Positions 8,614-16,519 of a stretch of 64,000 nucleotides of DNA are shown here, piece by piece. The notes below the pieces were generated by a model. That model saw nothing but the letters and a program-made list of their open reading frames with translations. It was not told the origin of the DNA and made no database searches. Source of the stretch: Bacillus sp. FJAT-44742 (GTDB lineage Bacteria > Bacillota > Bacilli > Bacillales > Marinococcaceae); the NCBI RefSeq assembly GCF_002797315.1, contig NZ_KZ454936.1, positions 2,179,645 to 2,243,644 of the forward strand, in the 5' to 3' direction. The translations under genes were made by a program, and so were the position numbers. Numbering within the stretch: the first letter of the stretch is position 1; every line of letters begins with the position of its first letter.

Positions 8614-8913
8614 TTATGCATCAAAGTGATCATCAGGATGGAGGTTGTTCTGCATAAATTCCTGCACTTCTTCTATCTGTGCAGGAGTAGCCACCGCTGT
8701 CTTGTACCATCCTTTTCCTTCCATTTGCTCAAACAATTTATACTGATTCACGCTGCACGTATCAAACCATTGATGGTAAATTTCCCGAAGCTCCCCGTGG
8801 CTTGTCTCTAATAGGGTATTGCTGATGCTTCGGCACCGGCCTTTTTCAAGTTCTAAACAAAGCTGCACTAGTTCACGATCCGTAAGCCCGCGGCCCTCAA
8901 TATTATTAGGCAT
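8614..8913 (-). CDS. CotF-family spore coat-like protein
   Basis: 99-residue helical protein (GLTDRELVQLCLELEKGRCRSISNTLLETSHGELREIYHQWFDTC) with the coat-F pattern, most similar in organisation to the pair near 3.1-3.6 kb. It contains two Cys residues that could cross-link in the coat. It follows a smaller partner by 14 bases, and a terminator closes the unit. Confidence 0.65.
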   Translation of the reverse strand: MPNNIEGRGLTDRELVQLCLELEKGRCRSISNTLLETSHGELREIYHQWFDTCSVNQYKLFEQMEGKGWYKTAVATPAQIEEVQEFMQNNLHPDDHFDA

Positions 8914-8927
8914 AACGAACGCCTCCT

Positions 8928-9134
8928 TTATTGAACCATTCTGGATTTATTGAAATACTGAGACAAATCAGCAATATTGAACTGATGCACTTCAGCAAGG
9001 TCCTCGAGCATGGAGCGAAGATCATGATCGCTGCATTGAGCAGCACACCAGTTCATCGTCTTTGCAATAATCTCCTCTGCCCGAATTTCATCTTCAATAA
9101 ATGCAAGCTCTTTGGTTGTCAGTTCATGTTTCAT
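8928..9134 (-). CDS. Small CotF-like partner protein
   Basis: 68 residues from the ATG at 9134, selected because AGAGGGG lies eight bases upstream; an upstream ATG at 9158 overlaps this site. The sequence LTTKELAFIEDEIRAEEIIAKTMNWCAAQCSDHDLRSMLEDLAEVH is helical with two Cys and resembles coat-F proteins. It is first gene of a two-gene sporulation-type operon. Confidence 0.6.
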   Translation of the reverse strand: MKHELTTKELAFIEDEIRAEEIIAKTMNWCAAQCSDHDLRSMLEDLAEVHQFNIADLSQYFNKSRMVQ

Positions 9135-9216
9135 CACTCTTACCCCTCTCTTGCTCATAATATCTCCTGGGTAGTATTTGTCTTTCTTTCCTCCTTATCC
9201 ATGGAAACATTTGTTG

Positions 9217-10074
9217 TCAGTTTTTCACGCCCGTTCGCTGTCTAAGCTCCCTGAGGACAAGCTTTTTCCAAAGAGAAAAAGGAAGAAACCTTCGAAGAAG
9301 AATCATGCCTCGAATCCCTTTTCCAACCTGTATCCGGAAAGGAACTTTCTTTCTTGTTGCTGCTCTATAGACTGCCTCTGCCACCATGTGAGGATCTTGA
9401 AAGGAACCTTTTCTTGCCAGGATATCTGAAACCAGAGCCTCTTCCTTTCTGTTCAGTCTGCTTTTTTCTTTTCTCTTAGACCATTGTACTGATCCTTTTT
9501 CCCAAATATCGGTTTGAAATGAGCCGAGCTCAAGTAAAAAGGCTTCAATACCGGTACCGTCCAGCTCGTAGCTTAGCGACTCTGTCATGGCCTCTAATGC
9601 ATGCTTAGAGGCCGCATATGGGCCAATTACAGGAAAAGGAATGAGACCGCTTACGCTGCTTATATTGATAATCCGTCCACCTTTACTTTCTCGCATATAA
9701 GGAAGAGCACCTTGCGTAATTGCTGCCACGCCAAATACGTTGGTTTCAAATTGCTGTCTTAACTCCTCTACTGGAAAATTCTCCATATAACCTGCTGCAG
9801 CATACCCTGCATTATTAACAAGGACATCGATTCTTCCTGCTTCCTTAATCACAGCCTTGACTTCTTCTTGAATATCCGCGCTGGTAACATCAAGTTTTTT
9901 AAAATGTATGTATTCAAGCACATTCAAGTCCTTTGCCCGAACATACAGTGGTGAATTTGCTTTCTCATTTCTTAAGCCGGCAATGACTTTCCACCCCTTG
10001 CTCGCAAACAGCAGAGCCGTTTCCATTCCAATCCCTCTCCCACTACCGGTAATAAGCACTACCCTCTCTGTCAT
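9217..10074 (-). CDS. SDR-family NAD(P)-dependent oxidoreductase
   Basis: Classical short-chain dehydrogenase of 285 residues. The nucleotide-binding motif is TGSGRGIG (about 9-16), the NAG motif VNNAGYAAAG, and the catalytic set S (NISSVSGL) and YAASK. The C-terminus extends about 60 basic residues beyond the core (RRFLPFSLWKKLVLRELRQRTG), which may be a membrane-associating helix. Substrate unknown; neighbours are unrelated. Confidence 0.85.
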   Translation of the reverse strand: MTERVVLITGSGRGIGMETALLFASKGWKVIAGLRNEKANSPLYVRAKDLNVLEYIHFKKLDVTSADIQEEVKAVIKEAGRIDVLVNNAGYAAAGYMENFPVEELRQQFETNVFGVAAITQGALPYMRESKGGRIINISSVSGLIPFPVIGPYAASKHALEAMTESLSYELDGTGIEAFLLELGSFQTDIWEKGSVQWSKRKEKSRLNRKEEALVSDILARKGSFQDPHMVAEAVYRAATRKKVPFRIQVGKGIRGMILLRRFLPFSLWKKLVLRELRQRTGVKN

Positions 10075-10111
10075 AAATCTCCTCTTCTCTTTATTATTTT
10101 ACGCCTGTAAA

Positions 10112-10138
10112 GAAAAAGACGTCCTTTTCAGGACGCCG
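10112..10138 (-). terminator. Terminator of the HPr-like gene
   Basis: GGCGTCC / GGACGTC stem with TTTTTC following on the minus strand. Confidence 0.7.
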
Positions 10139-10151
10139 TTACGCTCTATAA

Positions 10152-10547
10152 TTAATGTCTTGTCGTTTTTAAATATGATTTCGCAAGATTTCTCACGTCA
10201 GGAGACCAGCATGTCAACGAAGACGTCATCGCTTTTTCCACGGTTTCCACGCCTTCTTCTTCATAGTAATCGAGAAGCTCCTCACCAAGGTCGGCCTGCT
10301 CTACAAACGTAACGATGGCATTCACCAATTGGTCAGCATCATCGCCCTTTGCTTTTACGTTCACAATCTCTCCTACACGCACAGTGGTTAAAAGAGACAT
10401 CATCCCTAGAATACTTTTTCCGTTAGCCATCTTTTCCTTCTTTTCAAAAAACAACTCACTGTCATACTGCTCATTTAAATGTACAAATTCAACCACCTTA
10501 TGAACGCTCAAGCCTCTAAATAACGACAAACTTTCCTGCCGCTCCAT
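10152..10547 (-). CDS. HPr-domain protein lacking the phospho-acceptor His
   Basis: 131 residues from the ATG at 10547 (AAGGGAG ten bases upstream). Residues about 5-90 align with HPr: GLSVHKVVEFV replaces the GLHARPAxxFV active site, so Ser14 stands where HPr has His15 and His16 where it has Arg17. KSILGMMSL keeps the regulatory serine (Ser45, HPr Ser46). Loss of His15 with retained Ser46 is the pattern of Crh, the catabolite-repression HPr of Bacillus. An extra 40-residue C-terminal tail (EELLDYYEEEGVETVEKAM...) is not found in Crh. It could be a CcpA co-effector or another HPrK target; this is inference. Confidence 0.6.
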   Translation of the reverse strand: MERQESLSLFRGLSVHKVVEFVHLNEQYDSELFFEKKEKMANGKSILGMMSLLTTVRVGEIVNVKAKGDDADQLVNAIVTFVEQADLGEELLDYYEEEGVETVEKAMTSSLTCWSPDVRNLAKSYLKTTRH

Positions 10548-10783
10548 TGAGATCATTCTCCCTTCCATGAAATCCATACCCATTATAAGCCTAAATTCTG
10601 GGTAATTCTACCCTTTCGTAAGGAATGTTCACAGAAGAAAAACATTCTAATTATTACGAATTGATCAATAATTAATATAGTTCTTTAATAAAGCTGAAGA
10701 AGCTTTTGATGAATGATTTCTATATTTACAAAATAGGATGAAAAGGGTACGTTTCATCACGGGTCATGGGAAGGAGTATTCAA

Positions 10784-11707
10784 ATGGCAATCAGACCTCC
10801 CCTTCTACAAGCGGGTGACACAATCGGTCTTGTCACCCTAGGCAGCCCTCAGGATGCTGCTTTAACGAATGAACGAGCACAGTTTCTCACAGATATGGGT
10901 TTTAACGTTCTCTTTGGACAATATGTCTATAGCTTTGAAGGGATCACCGCTGCTCCTGCTGAAGCACGAGCCGAAGACCTCATGAACATGTTTGCTAATC
11001 CAGAGGTGGATATGATCCTCCCTACAAGAGGAACGACTGGCGTACAGACAATTCTTCCTTTTCTCGACTATAACTTTATAGCAAATAACCCCAAAATTTT
11101 AAGCGGCTATAGTGATATAACGGTTTTGCTGAATGCCTTGTATCAATTCAGCAATCTCGTTACCTTCCATAGCCTGCTCCTTATTGATTTTCGCCCGGGC
11201 ACTCCAGCCTATAATTATGATCAATTTTTTGAGGCCGTTTCTACTCTTACAGCTCCAAGATCAATCATAAATCCTCCGGGCATGCCGCTGACCAGCCTTA
11301 TACCCGGGAATGTAACAGGACCAATGGTTGGTGGAAATTTAACCTCGATTGTCAACACTCTTGGTACCCCTTATGAAATAGATACCAGCGGCAAAATTTT
11401 ATTTCTGGAAGAAATAAATTCTCCTACCACTATCGTTTTTCGGCACCTCATTCAACTTGCGATGGCAGGTAAATTTAACGACTGTTTAGGAATTGTAATG
11501 GGAGAATGCACAAACTGCCCGGTTTCCTATGGAGAGACCTACAATGATTTAATTACCAGCATCATCGCTCCGTACGGAAAACCATTAATGACCAACCTAG
11601 CTACAGCTCATGGTACGTATAAAGCGGCCATACCAGTTGGAGCCACAGTAAATCTTAATACCATAAATAACACTCTAACCGTTATCGAGCCCTCAGTTTC
11701 TATCTAG
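10784..11707 (+). CDS. LD-carboxypeptidase, S66 family (MccF/YkfA-like)
   Basis: 307 residues from the ATG at 10784, which has AAGGAG eight bases upstream. The Ser-Glu-His serine peptidase signatures are present: nucleophile in LSGYSDIT, Glu in LEEINSP and His in ATAHGTYKAAIPVGA. Family members cut L,D bonds in murein peptides or inactivate microcin-C-like compounds in the cytosol. Without a peptide transporter alongside, muropeptide recycling or self-immunity cannot be separated. Confidence 0.85.
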   Translation: MAIRPPLLQAGDTIGLVTLGSPQDAALTNERAQFLTDMGFNVLFGQYVYSFEGITAAPAEARAEDLMNMFANPEVDMILPTRGTTGVQTILPFLDYNFIANNPKILSGYSDITVLLNALYQFSNLVTFHSLLLIDFRPGTPAYNYDQFFEAVSTLTAPRSIINPPGMPLTSLIPGNVTGPMVGGNLTSIVNTLGTPYEIDTSGKILFLEEINSPTTIVFRHLIQLAMAGKFNDCLGIVMGECTNCPVSYGETYNDLITSIIAPYGKPLMTNLATAHGTYKAAIPVGATVNLNTINNTLTVIEPSVSI

Positions 11708-11720
11708 GAAAGCCGAACTT

Positions 11721-12287
11721 CTATGAGACAAATTGGTACACTCCGAGGCCGATTAGAAGTATTCCTGGCAAAAAGCTCAGCCGCTTCATCCATTTGATTC
11801 GAATGAGGAAAAAACCAGCTTTTTCACCTAGTACAAAAAACAATACACTGCATACCGCCACAACTGCTGAAGTCAGCAGCAATGAATATTCAAAAATAGC
11901 CGCCGTAATTCCTGCCCCCAATGCATCAAGAGATAATGCAAAGGCCAAAAAAAGTCCTTCCTTCCAATCAGATAATTGGTGTTCTGGTGCTTCACTTTCA
12001 CCTTTTGTATGCTCGTTGGCATGACTCCTGTATACGTCACGAAGACTAAATAGACCAATCACAATAAATAACAGACCGCTCAGCATGGAAATGCCTCTAT
12101 CGGGAAGCAGCATACGAAGCCCTTCACCAAATATGCCAGCTGTCAAACAGGCTCCAAAAGCCATAAGGCCGATGGTCCCGAGAAAATACGGCGGGATGTG
12201 CAGTTTCCTTATGCCATAAGCTGTGCCAACGGTAAAGTTGTCCAAAGAGACAGCTATCGCCAGCATGATAATTGAAAGTAAAGCCAT
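11721..12287 (-). CDS. YtaF/MntP-like membrane protein
   Basis: 188 residues with six predicted helices and two internally repeated motifs, AVSLDNFTVG (about 12-21) and ALSLDALGAG (about 116-125). This duplicated acidic LD motif is shared by MntP manganese exporters and the sporulation membrane protein YtaF. The hydrophilic central loop (SHANEHTKGESEAPEHQ) and size favour YtaF. Cation export is plausible, unproven. It follows the mscS terminator on the same strand. Confidence 0.65.
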   Translation of the reverse strand: MALLSIIMLAIAVSLDNFTVGTAYGIRKLHIPPYFLGTIGLMAFGACLTAGIFGEGLRMLLPDRGISMLSGLLFIVIGLFSLRDVYRSHANEHTKGESEAPEHQLSDWKEGLFLAFALSLDALGAGITAAIFEYSLLLTSAVVAVCSVLFFVLGEKAGFFLIRIKWMKRLSFLPGILLIGLGVYQFVS

Positions 12288-12326
12288 GGGAAACGTTCGA
12301 CTCCTGTCTGTAAATGATGATCGCAG

Positions 12327-12355
12327 AAAAAACCCGGTGCTGTCACCGGGTTTTT
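12327..12355 (-). terminator. Terminator of the mscS-like gene
   Basis: AACCCGGTG / CACCGGGTT stem with a run of T on the minus strand; it touches the stop codon. Confidence 0.85.
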
Positions 12356-13481
12356 ACCTGTCTGATGTATAAATTTCAGTGTTATTTTTATTGTGTAAAA
12401 GGAGTTTCTCATCTTCTTCACTGCTAATATAAAGATTTTGGCTGGGCAGTGCAATTTCTACTCCTTCTTCTTTTAGTATATCCATAATCTTATAGTTGAC
12501 TTCTTCTTTAACATTATACCAGTCTACCCATCCGGTAGGAATGGTATAGAAATAGATAAAGATATTTAAAGAAGACTGTCCGAAATCACTAAAGCGGACT
12601 AAAATCAGATCATTATCTATTTGTGGGTGAGCCTGAAGGTAATTGTCAATTCTAGCCACACAATTTTGCAGTCTTCCTTTTGGAGTAGAATACTTTACTC
12701 CAATTGTGAAATCAATACGCCGAACCTCCATCTCGTTCCAGTTGGTAATAGGTTCATGGGCAAGAGTGGAGTTTGGAACAGTAACAAGAGAATCTTCAAA
12801 GGTTCGTACCTTGGTACTTCGGAACGATATATCCTCGATAAAGCCTTCGACGGTTGGTGTTTGAATCCAATCGCCCTTTTTAAATGGACGCTCGGTAATA
12901 ATTATGATACCGCCAAAGAAGTTTCCAATGGTATCTTGAGCAGCAAGAGCAAAGGCAAGCCCTCCAAGACCAAGACCGGCAATAAAGCCGTTAATATCGT
13001 AATCCAGCTCAAAGGCCACGACAGTAAGTGTCAAGGCAATAATGATAAAACGAAAGAGCTTGGACAGGAAGGGCACCATCATACTATCTTCGCCCACATC
13101 AATTTTCTTTGCCATATTTGTAAACAAATACGACTTGGTTGAAAAATAATTATACAGTCCCCATCCGATCGTGACGATCACTAAACAACGGTAAATGGTA
13201 GTTACGGTTTCCATTAAGCCTGGTGATAGAGGAAGATATATCAAAGCTACATATATCCCTAGCACAGAAAAGAAAAAGCGCAGCGGTTTTTCATAGGATA
13301 ATAGTAAATTTGTAAATAACGGCGTCGGCGTTTTGCTGAAGAGCTTGATAATCAAACGAAATAAGTATTTAGTAAATAAATCCCTAAATAAATAGATAAG
13401 AACAAAGATTAACACAGCAATCCCAATATCTACCCATGGGAGATTTATAAAAAACGATTGTATATCATTCCATACATTCAC
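12354..13481 (-). CDS. MscS-family mechanosensitive channel (YhdY-like)
   Basis: Inner-membrane channel that opens on hypo-osmotic shock. GTG at 13481 is preferred because AGGAGG lies seven bases upstream, giving 375 residues, close to YhdY of B. subtilis. Four N-terminal helices precede the pore helix with GLGLGGLAFALAAQDTIGNFFGGI (about 170-195) and the beta-domain ITERPFKKGDWIQT...VPNSTLAHEPITNW. The gene is monocistronic. Confidence 0.9.
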   Translation of the reverse strand: MNVWNDIQSFFINLPWVDIGIAVLIFVLIYLFRDLFTKYLFRLIIKLFSKTPTPLFTNLLLSYEKPLRFFFSVLGIYVALIYLPLSPGLMETVTTIYRCLVIVTIGWGLYNYFSTKSYLFTNMAKKIDVGEDSMMVPFLSKLFRFIIIALTLTVVAFELDYDINGFIAGLGLGGLAFALAAQDTIGNFFGGIIIITERPFKKGDWIQTPTVEGFIEDISFRSTKVRTFEDSLVTVPNSTLAHEPITNWNEMEVRRIDFTIGVKYSTPKGRLQNCVARIDNYLQAHPQIDNDLILVRFSDFGQSSLNIFIYFYTIPTGWVDWYNVKEEVNYKIMDILKEEGVEIALPSQNLYISSEEDEKLLLHNKNNTEIYTSDR

Positions 13482-13770
13482 TGGTGTTCCTCCTATTTCC
13501 ATTCAGTGATTCCTGTAAGCATAGTATATCGTATCATGCTTATTTAAGCTTTGCTAACCCACAATTTTACTATTTCTGATATATCATGAGCCCGTTCTCC
13601 CTTTCCCGTTATTTATTGCAGGTAATCTCTGGCCAGGAGCAGTGGTTTCAGATTGTTACAACAGACTGATACCCACTTCAATTTTCCTAATCGAAAATGA
13701 TTACATATAACTAACAAAAAGAGTTCTCTCATCTTGTTAATAGTCTTTTTTTGACATTCTATAGGTATGA

Positions 13771-13986
13771 GTGAGTGGAACCGTTCTATCCGCTGCATTG
13801 ATTCTCGCTGGAACATTTGCTTCCATGATCCCCTCTGGAGTGCTGACGCTTCTGCAAATTAGTGTTCTCACAATTACCGGACTCCTCTTTTACTCACTGG
13901 TTACCCTGCAGCTCTTCGTACCGGCCAGCCTTTCCCTGCTTGGCCGTTATGTTTGGTGGCCTTCACGAAAATATAAAGAAGAATAA
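13771..13986 (+). pseudogene. C-terminal remnant of an MMPL-family transporter
   Basis: 71 codons encode SGTVLSAALILAGTFASMIPSGVLTLLQ...FVPASLSLLGRYVWWPSRK. This corresponds to the last two membrane helices and the LLGRxxWWPS end of MMPL/YdfJ-type RND exporters (about 700 residues or more). The codon before the GTG is TGA and nothing upstream is MMPL-like, so most of the gene has been lost. A strong terminator still follows it. Confidence 0.7.
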
Positions 13987-13995
13987 TTATGTAAT

Positions 13996-14032
13996 AAAAA
14001 ACAGCGAACCCAGAAGCGGGTCGCTGTTTTTT
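13996..14032. terminator. Bidirectional terminator
   Basis: ACAGCGA-CCC / GGGTCGCTGT stem with A-rich and T-rich flanks, between the MMPL remnant and the convergent amidohydrolase. Confidence 0.8.
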
Positions 14033-14087
14033 GTTATGCGGAACATCATATATTTTTTGAATTTAAAATAAGTAAGTATTCTTTTTT

Positions 14088-15236
14088 TTAGGTTCGCTGA
14101 TACACTTTTTCTCCATTAATGAAGGTCGCTTCTACCTGACTCATGTAATGAAAAGGATGATTGCTCCAAATAACAAAGTCTGCATCCTTCCCAGCCTCAA
14201 GTGAACCTACCCGATCTTCAATTCCAAGGTGTCTTGCCGCATTTGTTGTGATGCTTTGAAACACTTTTTCTTCAGAGAGGCCTGTTCCCGCTGCTTTGGC
14301 CGCTGAAGTAATCAAATATTCGATGTTTACAACTGGATGGTCCGTTGTAATAGAATAGCAGATACCATGTTTATCAAGCTCAGATAACGTATGCCAGCCT
14401 TTATCTGCAAGTTCCACTTTTGATTTTGAAGACATTGTCGGACCGACAGATACCATTACTTCATGCTCGGCAATATAGTCAGCAATCTTGTGGCCATCAG
14501 TACAGTGCTCAAGAGTAAGGCTAATATCAAATTCCTTTGCTAAACGGAGTACTGTGACAATATCATCTGCCCTATGAGCATGAACCCGAAGAGGGATTTC
14601 TTTCTTGAGGACTTTTGCCAGCTGCTCCATCCCAAGGTTGCGCTCCCTTACTTCACTTTTATCCTGTTTGCGAATATAATTATCCGCCTGAATAAATGCT
14701 TCTCTGAAGGCTGCAGCAATTCCCATTCGTGTTACAGGCTTTTTGCCATGGGAGCCATAGACAGTTTTTGGGTTTTCCCCAAACGCAGCTTTCATTCCGG
14801 AAGGACTTTGGATGACCATTTTATCTACAATCGTTCCTGCCGTCTTTAACGTACACATCTCACCGCCAATGACATTGGCACTTCCGGGCATCACCTGCAC
14901 AGTGGTCACACCGCTTTGTCTTGCCTGCTCAAACCCTTCTTCTAACGGATTAATCCCATCGATAGCACGCACCGCCGGTGTCACAGGATCGCTTGTTTCA
15001 TTAAAGTCCGCTCCCGGCTTTCCTACTCCTTCTTCATGCACTCCCAGGTGTGTATGTACATCTATTAAGCCTGGTGTTATGTAACGTCCGTTCAGATCAA
15101 CTCTTTCATAGTCAGCAGGAATTTCTGCTGATGAAATTATACCCTGGACCATTTCTCCATTAACAATTAGTGTATCTTTTCCCTCCACTGTTCCTTCACC
15201 ATTTATAATGACAGCATTGGTATACGCCGTTTTCAT
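14088..15236 (-). CDS. Amidohydrolase (imidazolonepropionase/dihydroorotase-like)
   Basis: 382 residues from the ATG at 15236 (AAAGG nine bases upstream). Metal-dependent amidohydrolase superfamily: the first metal motif is GLIDVHTHLG (about 58-67); later ligands are His in VHAHRADD, His in LEHCTDG and Asp in TTDHPVV. GSLEAGKDADFVIW at the C-terminus rebuilds the beta-sandwich domain. The substrate is unknown; related proteins act on cyclic amides or imides. Gene stands alone. Confidence 0.85.
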   Translation of the reverse strand: MKTAYTNAVIINGEGTVEGKDTLIVNGEMVQGIISSAEIPADYERVDLNGRYITPGLIDVHTHLGVHEEGVGKPGADFNETSDPVTPAVRAIDGINPLEEGFEQARQSGVTTVQVMPGSANVIGGEMCTLKTAGTIVDKMVIQSPSGMKAAFGENPKTVYGSHGKKPVTRMGIAAAFREAFIQADNYIRKQDKSEVRERNLGMEQLAKVLKKEIPLRVHAHRADDIVTVLRLAKEFDISLTLEHCTDGHKIADYIAEHEVMVSVGPTMSSKSKVELADKGWHTLSELDKHGICYSITTDHPVVNIEYLITSAAKAAGTGLSEEKVFQSITTNAARHLGIEDRVGSLEAGKDADFVIWSNHPFHYMSQVEATFINGEKVYQRT

Positions 15237-15329
15237 GAAATCACGCCTTTCTTTTCGGAATGTGTTTCGTTCTTCTAAATAGATATTATACACACCTCTT
15301 CTTTTTTCTTATGAAAAAGTTATTACATA

Positions 15330-15358
15330 TTGACAACAATTAAGGAACATTGTAAATT
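15330..15358 (+). promoter_or_regulatory. Promoter of tRNA-Val
   Basis: TTGACA (15330-15335), 17-base spacer, TAAATT (15353-15358). The tRNA starts about 27 bases downstream. Confidence 0.7.
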
Positions 15359-15384
15359 ATAATAGTCACAGATATTCCTAACAC

Positions 15385-15460
15385 GTTCCGTTAGCTCAGT
15401 TGGGAGAGCGCCACCTTGACAGGGTGGAGGTCACTGGTTCGAGACCAGTACGGGACACCA
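15385..15460 (+). tRNA. tRNA-Val (anticodon GAC)
   Basis: 76 nt including the encoded CCA. Acceptor GTTCCGT pairs with ACGGGAC; D arm TTAGCTCAGTTGGGAGAGC; anticodon stem CCACC/GGTGG with loop TTGACAG, so the anticodon is GAC at 15418-15420; T arm CTGGTTCGAGACCAG. A single tRNA with its own promoter and terminator, not part of an rRNA operon. Confidence 0.95.
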
Positions 15461-15474
15461 TACATAAACTACTC

Positions 15475-15502
15475 AACCCCTTGGATTCCAAGGGGGTTTT
15501 TT
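15475..15502 (+). terminator. Terminator of tRNA-Val
   Basis: CCCCTTGG-ATT-CCAAGGGG stem followed by six T. Confidence 0.9.
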
Positions 15503-15615
15503 ATGGTTAACACTAAGCTGTGTTATCTAGGACTTCCTCGCACCATTGTAAAAAATGGCTATCATGATCCAGTAAACAGTCGTTCGTTAAAAGAAACAGT
15601 TATTACGTTTCTCAA

Positions 15616-15642
15616 TGAAAAAAGACAGGTTTCCCCTGTCTC
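15616..15642 (-). terminator. Terminator of the 15.6-kb hypothetical gene
   Basis: AGACAGG / CCTGTCT stem followed on the minus strand by TTTTTTC. Confidence 0.7.
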
Positions 15643-15643
15643 T

Positions 15644-16183
15644 TCAACCTGTATTCTCTTCTTTTTCAATAACCTGCATGGCTATTTTCCGTTCCGCTTT
15701 AAAGAACATTTTTTGTATCCTTTTATCTACCATTTCCCGAATTCTCATAAGGTTCCCTTCTCCTTTAAGAATGGTGTGAAAGATTAATAACGTCTCATCA
15801 TCTTCTTCATCAATATCCAGCATAAGCATTTGGAATTCACCCGAATGCTGCACCTGCTCTGATACTTCCTGGACAGTCTGTGAAATATTAATCGGTCCAT
15901 CCCAATCCTTTTTGCGGAAAGTTTCTTCATACACCACGTATAAACTTCTCGCTTTTTTATAAAAGTATAAAGAATCTGCTTTTTGAATGGTTGTGCTGTC
16001 GGCAGGATAAATCCACTCAAAACCAATTTGGTCTGGTAAGTCAACCACTTCTATATATTCATGCTTTCCTGCCTCCAGACAAAAGACAGGTAAGATCTGC
16101 TTTCCTGTGACATCAGGCCTTTCTGGTCCTTTTTTTAAGGACCCGCCATGTAAATACACTTCACCATTAATGACTTGGAACAT
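15644..16183 (-). CDS. Conserved-type hypothetical protein
   Basis: 179 residues from the ATG at 16183, which has AGGAGGTG six bases upstream. No recognised domain. It is soluble, with acidic stretches (LDIDEEDDETLLIF) and a basic C-terminal helix (MVDKRIQKMFFKAERKIAMQVIEKEEN). The upstream stretch 16184-16400 on the plus strand stays open for 75 codons but has no ribosome site and was not called. Confidence 0.6.
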   Translation of the reverse strand: MFQVINGEVYLHGGSLKKGPERPDVTGKQILPVFCLEAGKHEYIEVVDLPDQIGFEWIYPADSTTIQKADSLYFYKKARSLYVVYEETFRKKDWDGPINISQTVQEVSEQVQHSGEFQMLMLDIDEEDDETLLIFHTILKGEGNLMRIREMVDKRIQKMFFKAERKIAMQVIEKEENTG

Positions 16184-16407
16184 ATACGCCACCTCCTGCC
16201 TACAGCTCTTCCCAAACAATCAGTTTTTATACTATATCCTCTTGAAAGCCAGGAGCCAGGAACAGTTATTTGTAATATCCCAGTTGACGAAATGGACGAG
16301 GGGAGAATCCCCTTGCTGAACATCACCGGGCGACTTTCATGGACCCTTTCTTTCTCACGAAACATTCTTTCCCCAGGCAGCCTGAACCAACTAAAATGAA
16401 AAACCTA

Positions 16408-16424
16408 TGTTAGATTATCTTACA
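16408..16424. promoter_or_regulatory. TnrA/GlnR box 1 of glnA
   Basis: TGTTA-GATTATC-TTACA fits the TGTNA-N7-TNACA consensus exactly. It lies just upstream of the predicted -35 element. Confidence 0.8.
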
Positions 16425-16430
16425 ATGTCA

Positions 16431-16459
16431 TTGCAAACACTTTCCATAGTCTTTAAGAT
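16431..16459 (+). promoter_or_regulatory. Promoter of glnA
   Basis: TTGCAA (16431-16436), 17-base spacer, TAAGAT (16454-16459), flanked by the two TnrA/GlnR boxes. Confidence 0.55.
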
Positions 16460-16475
16460 TACATATAACAGCCGA

Positions 16476-16492
16476 TGTTAATTAAGTTTACA
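16476..16492. promoter_or_regulatory. TnrA/GlnR box 2 of glnA
   Basis: TGTTA-ATTAAGT-TTACA, again an exact consensus match, just downstream of the expected transcription start, where binding would repress. Confidence 0.8.
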
Positions 16493-16519
16493 TTATATGT
16501 GAAAGGATAGTGTTATAAA

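Noticed and set aside
12621-13142. 173-codon open frame on the plus strand
   Set aside because: It is antisense to a clear MscS channel gene and has no ribosome site or recognisable protein sequence.
16175-16399. 75-codon plus-strand open frame before glnA
   Set aside because: No ribosome site or family match; overlaps the start region of the opposite hypothetical gene.
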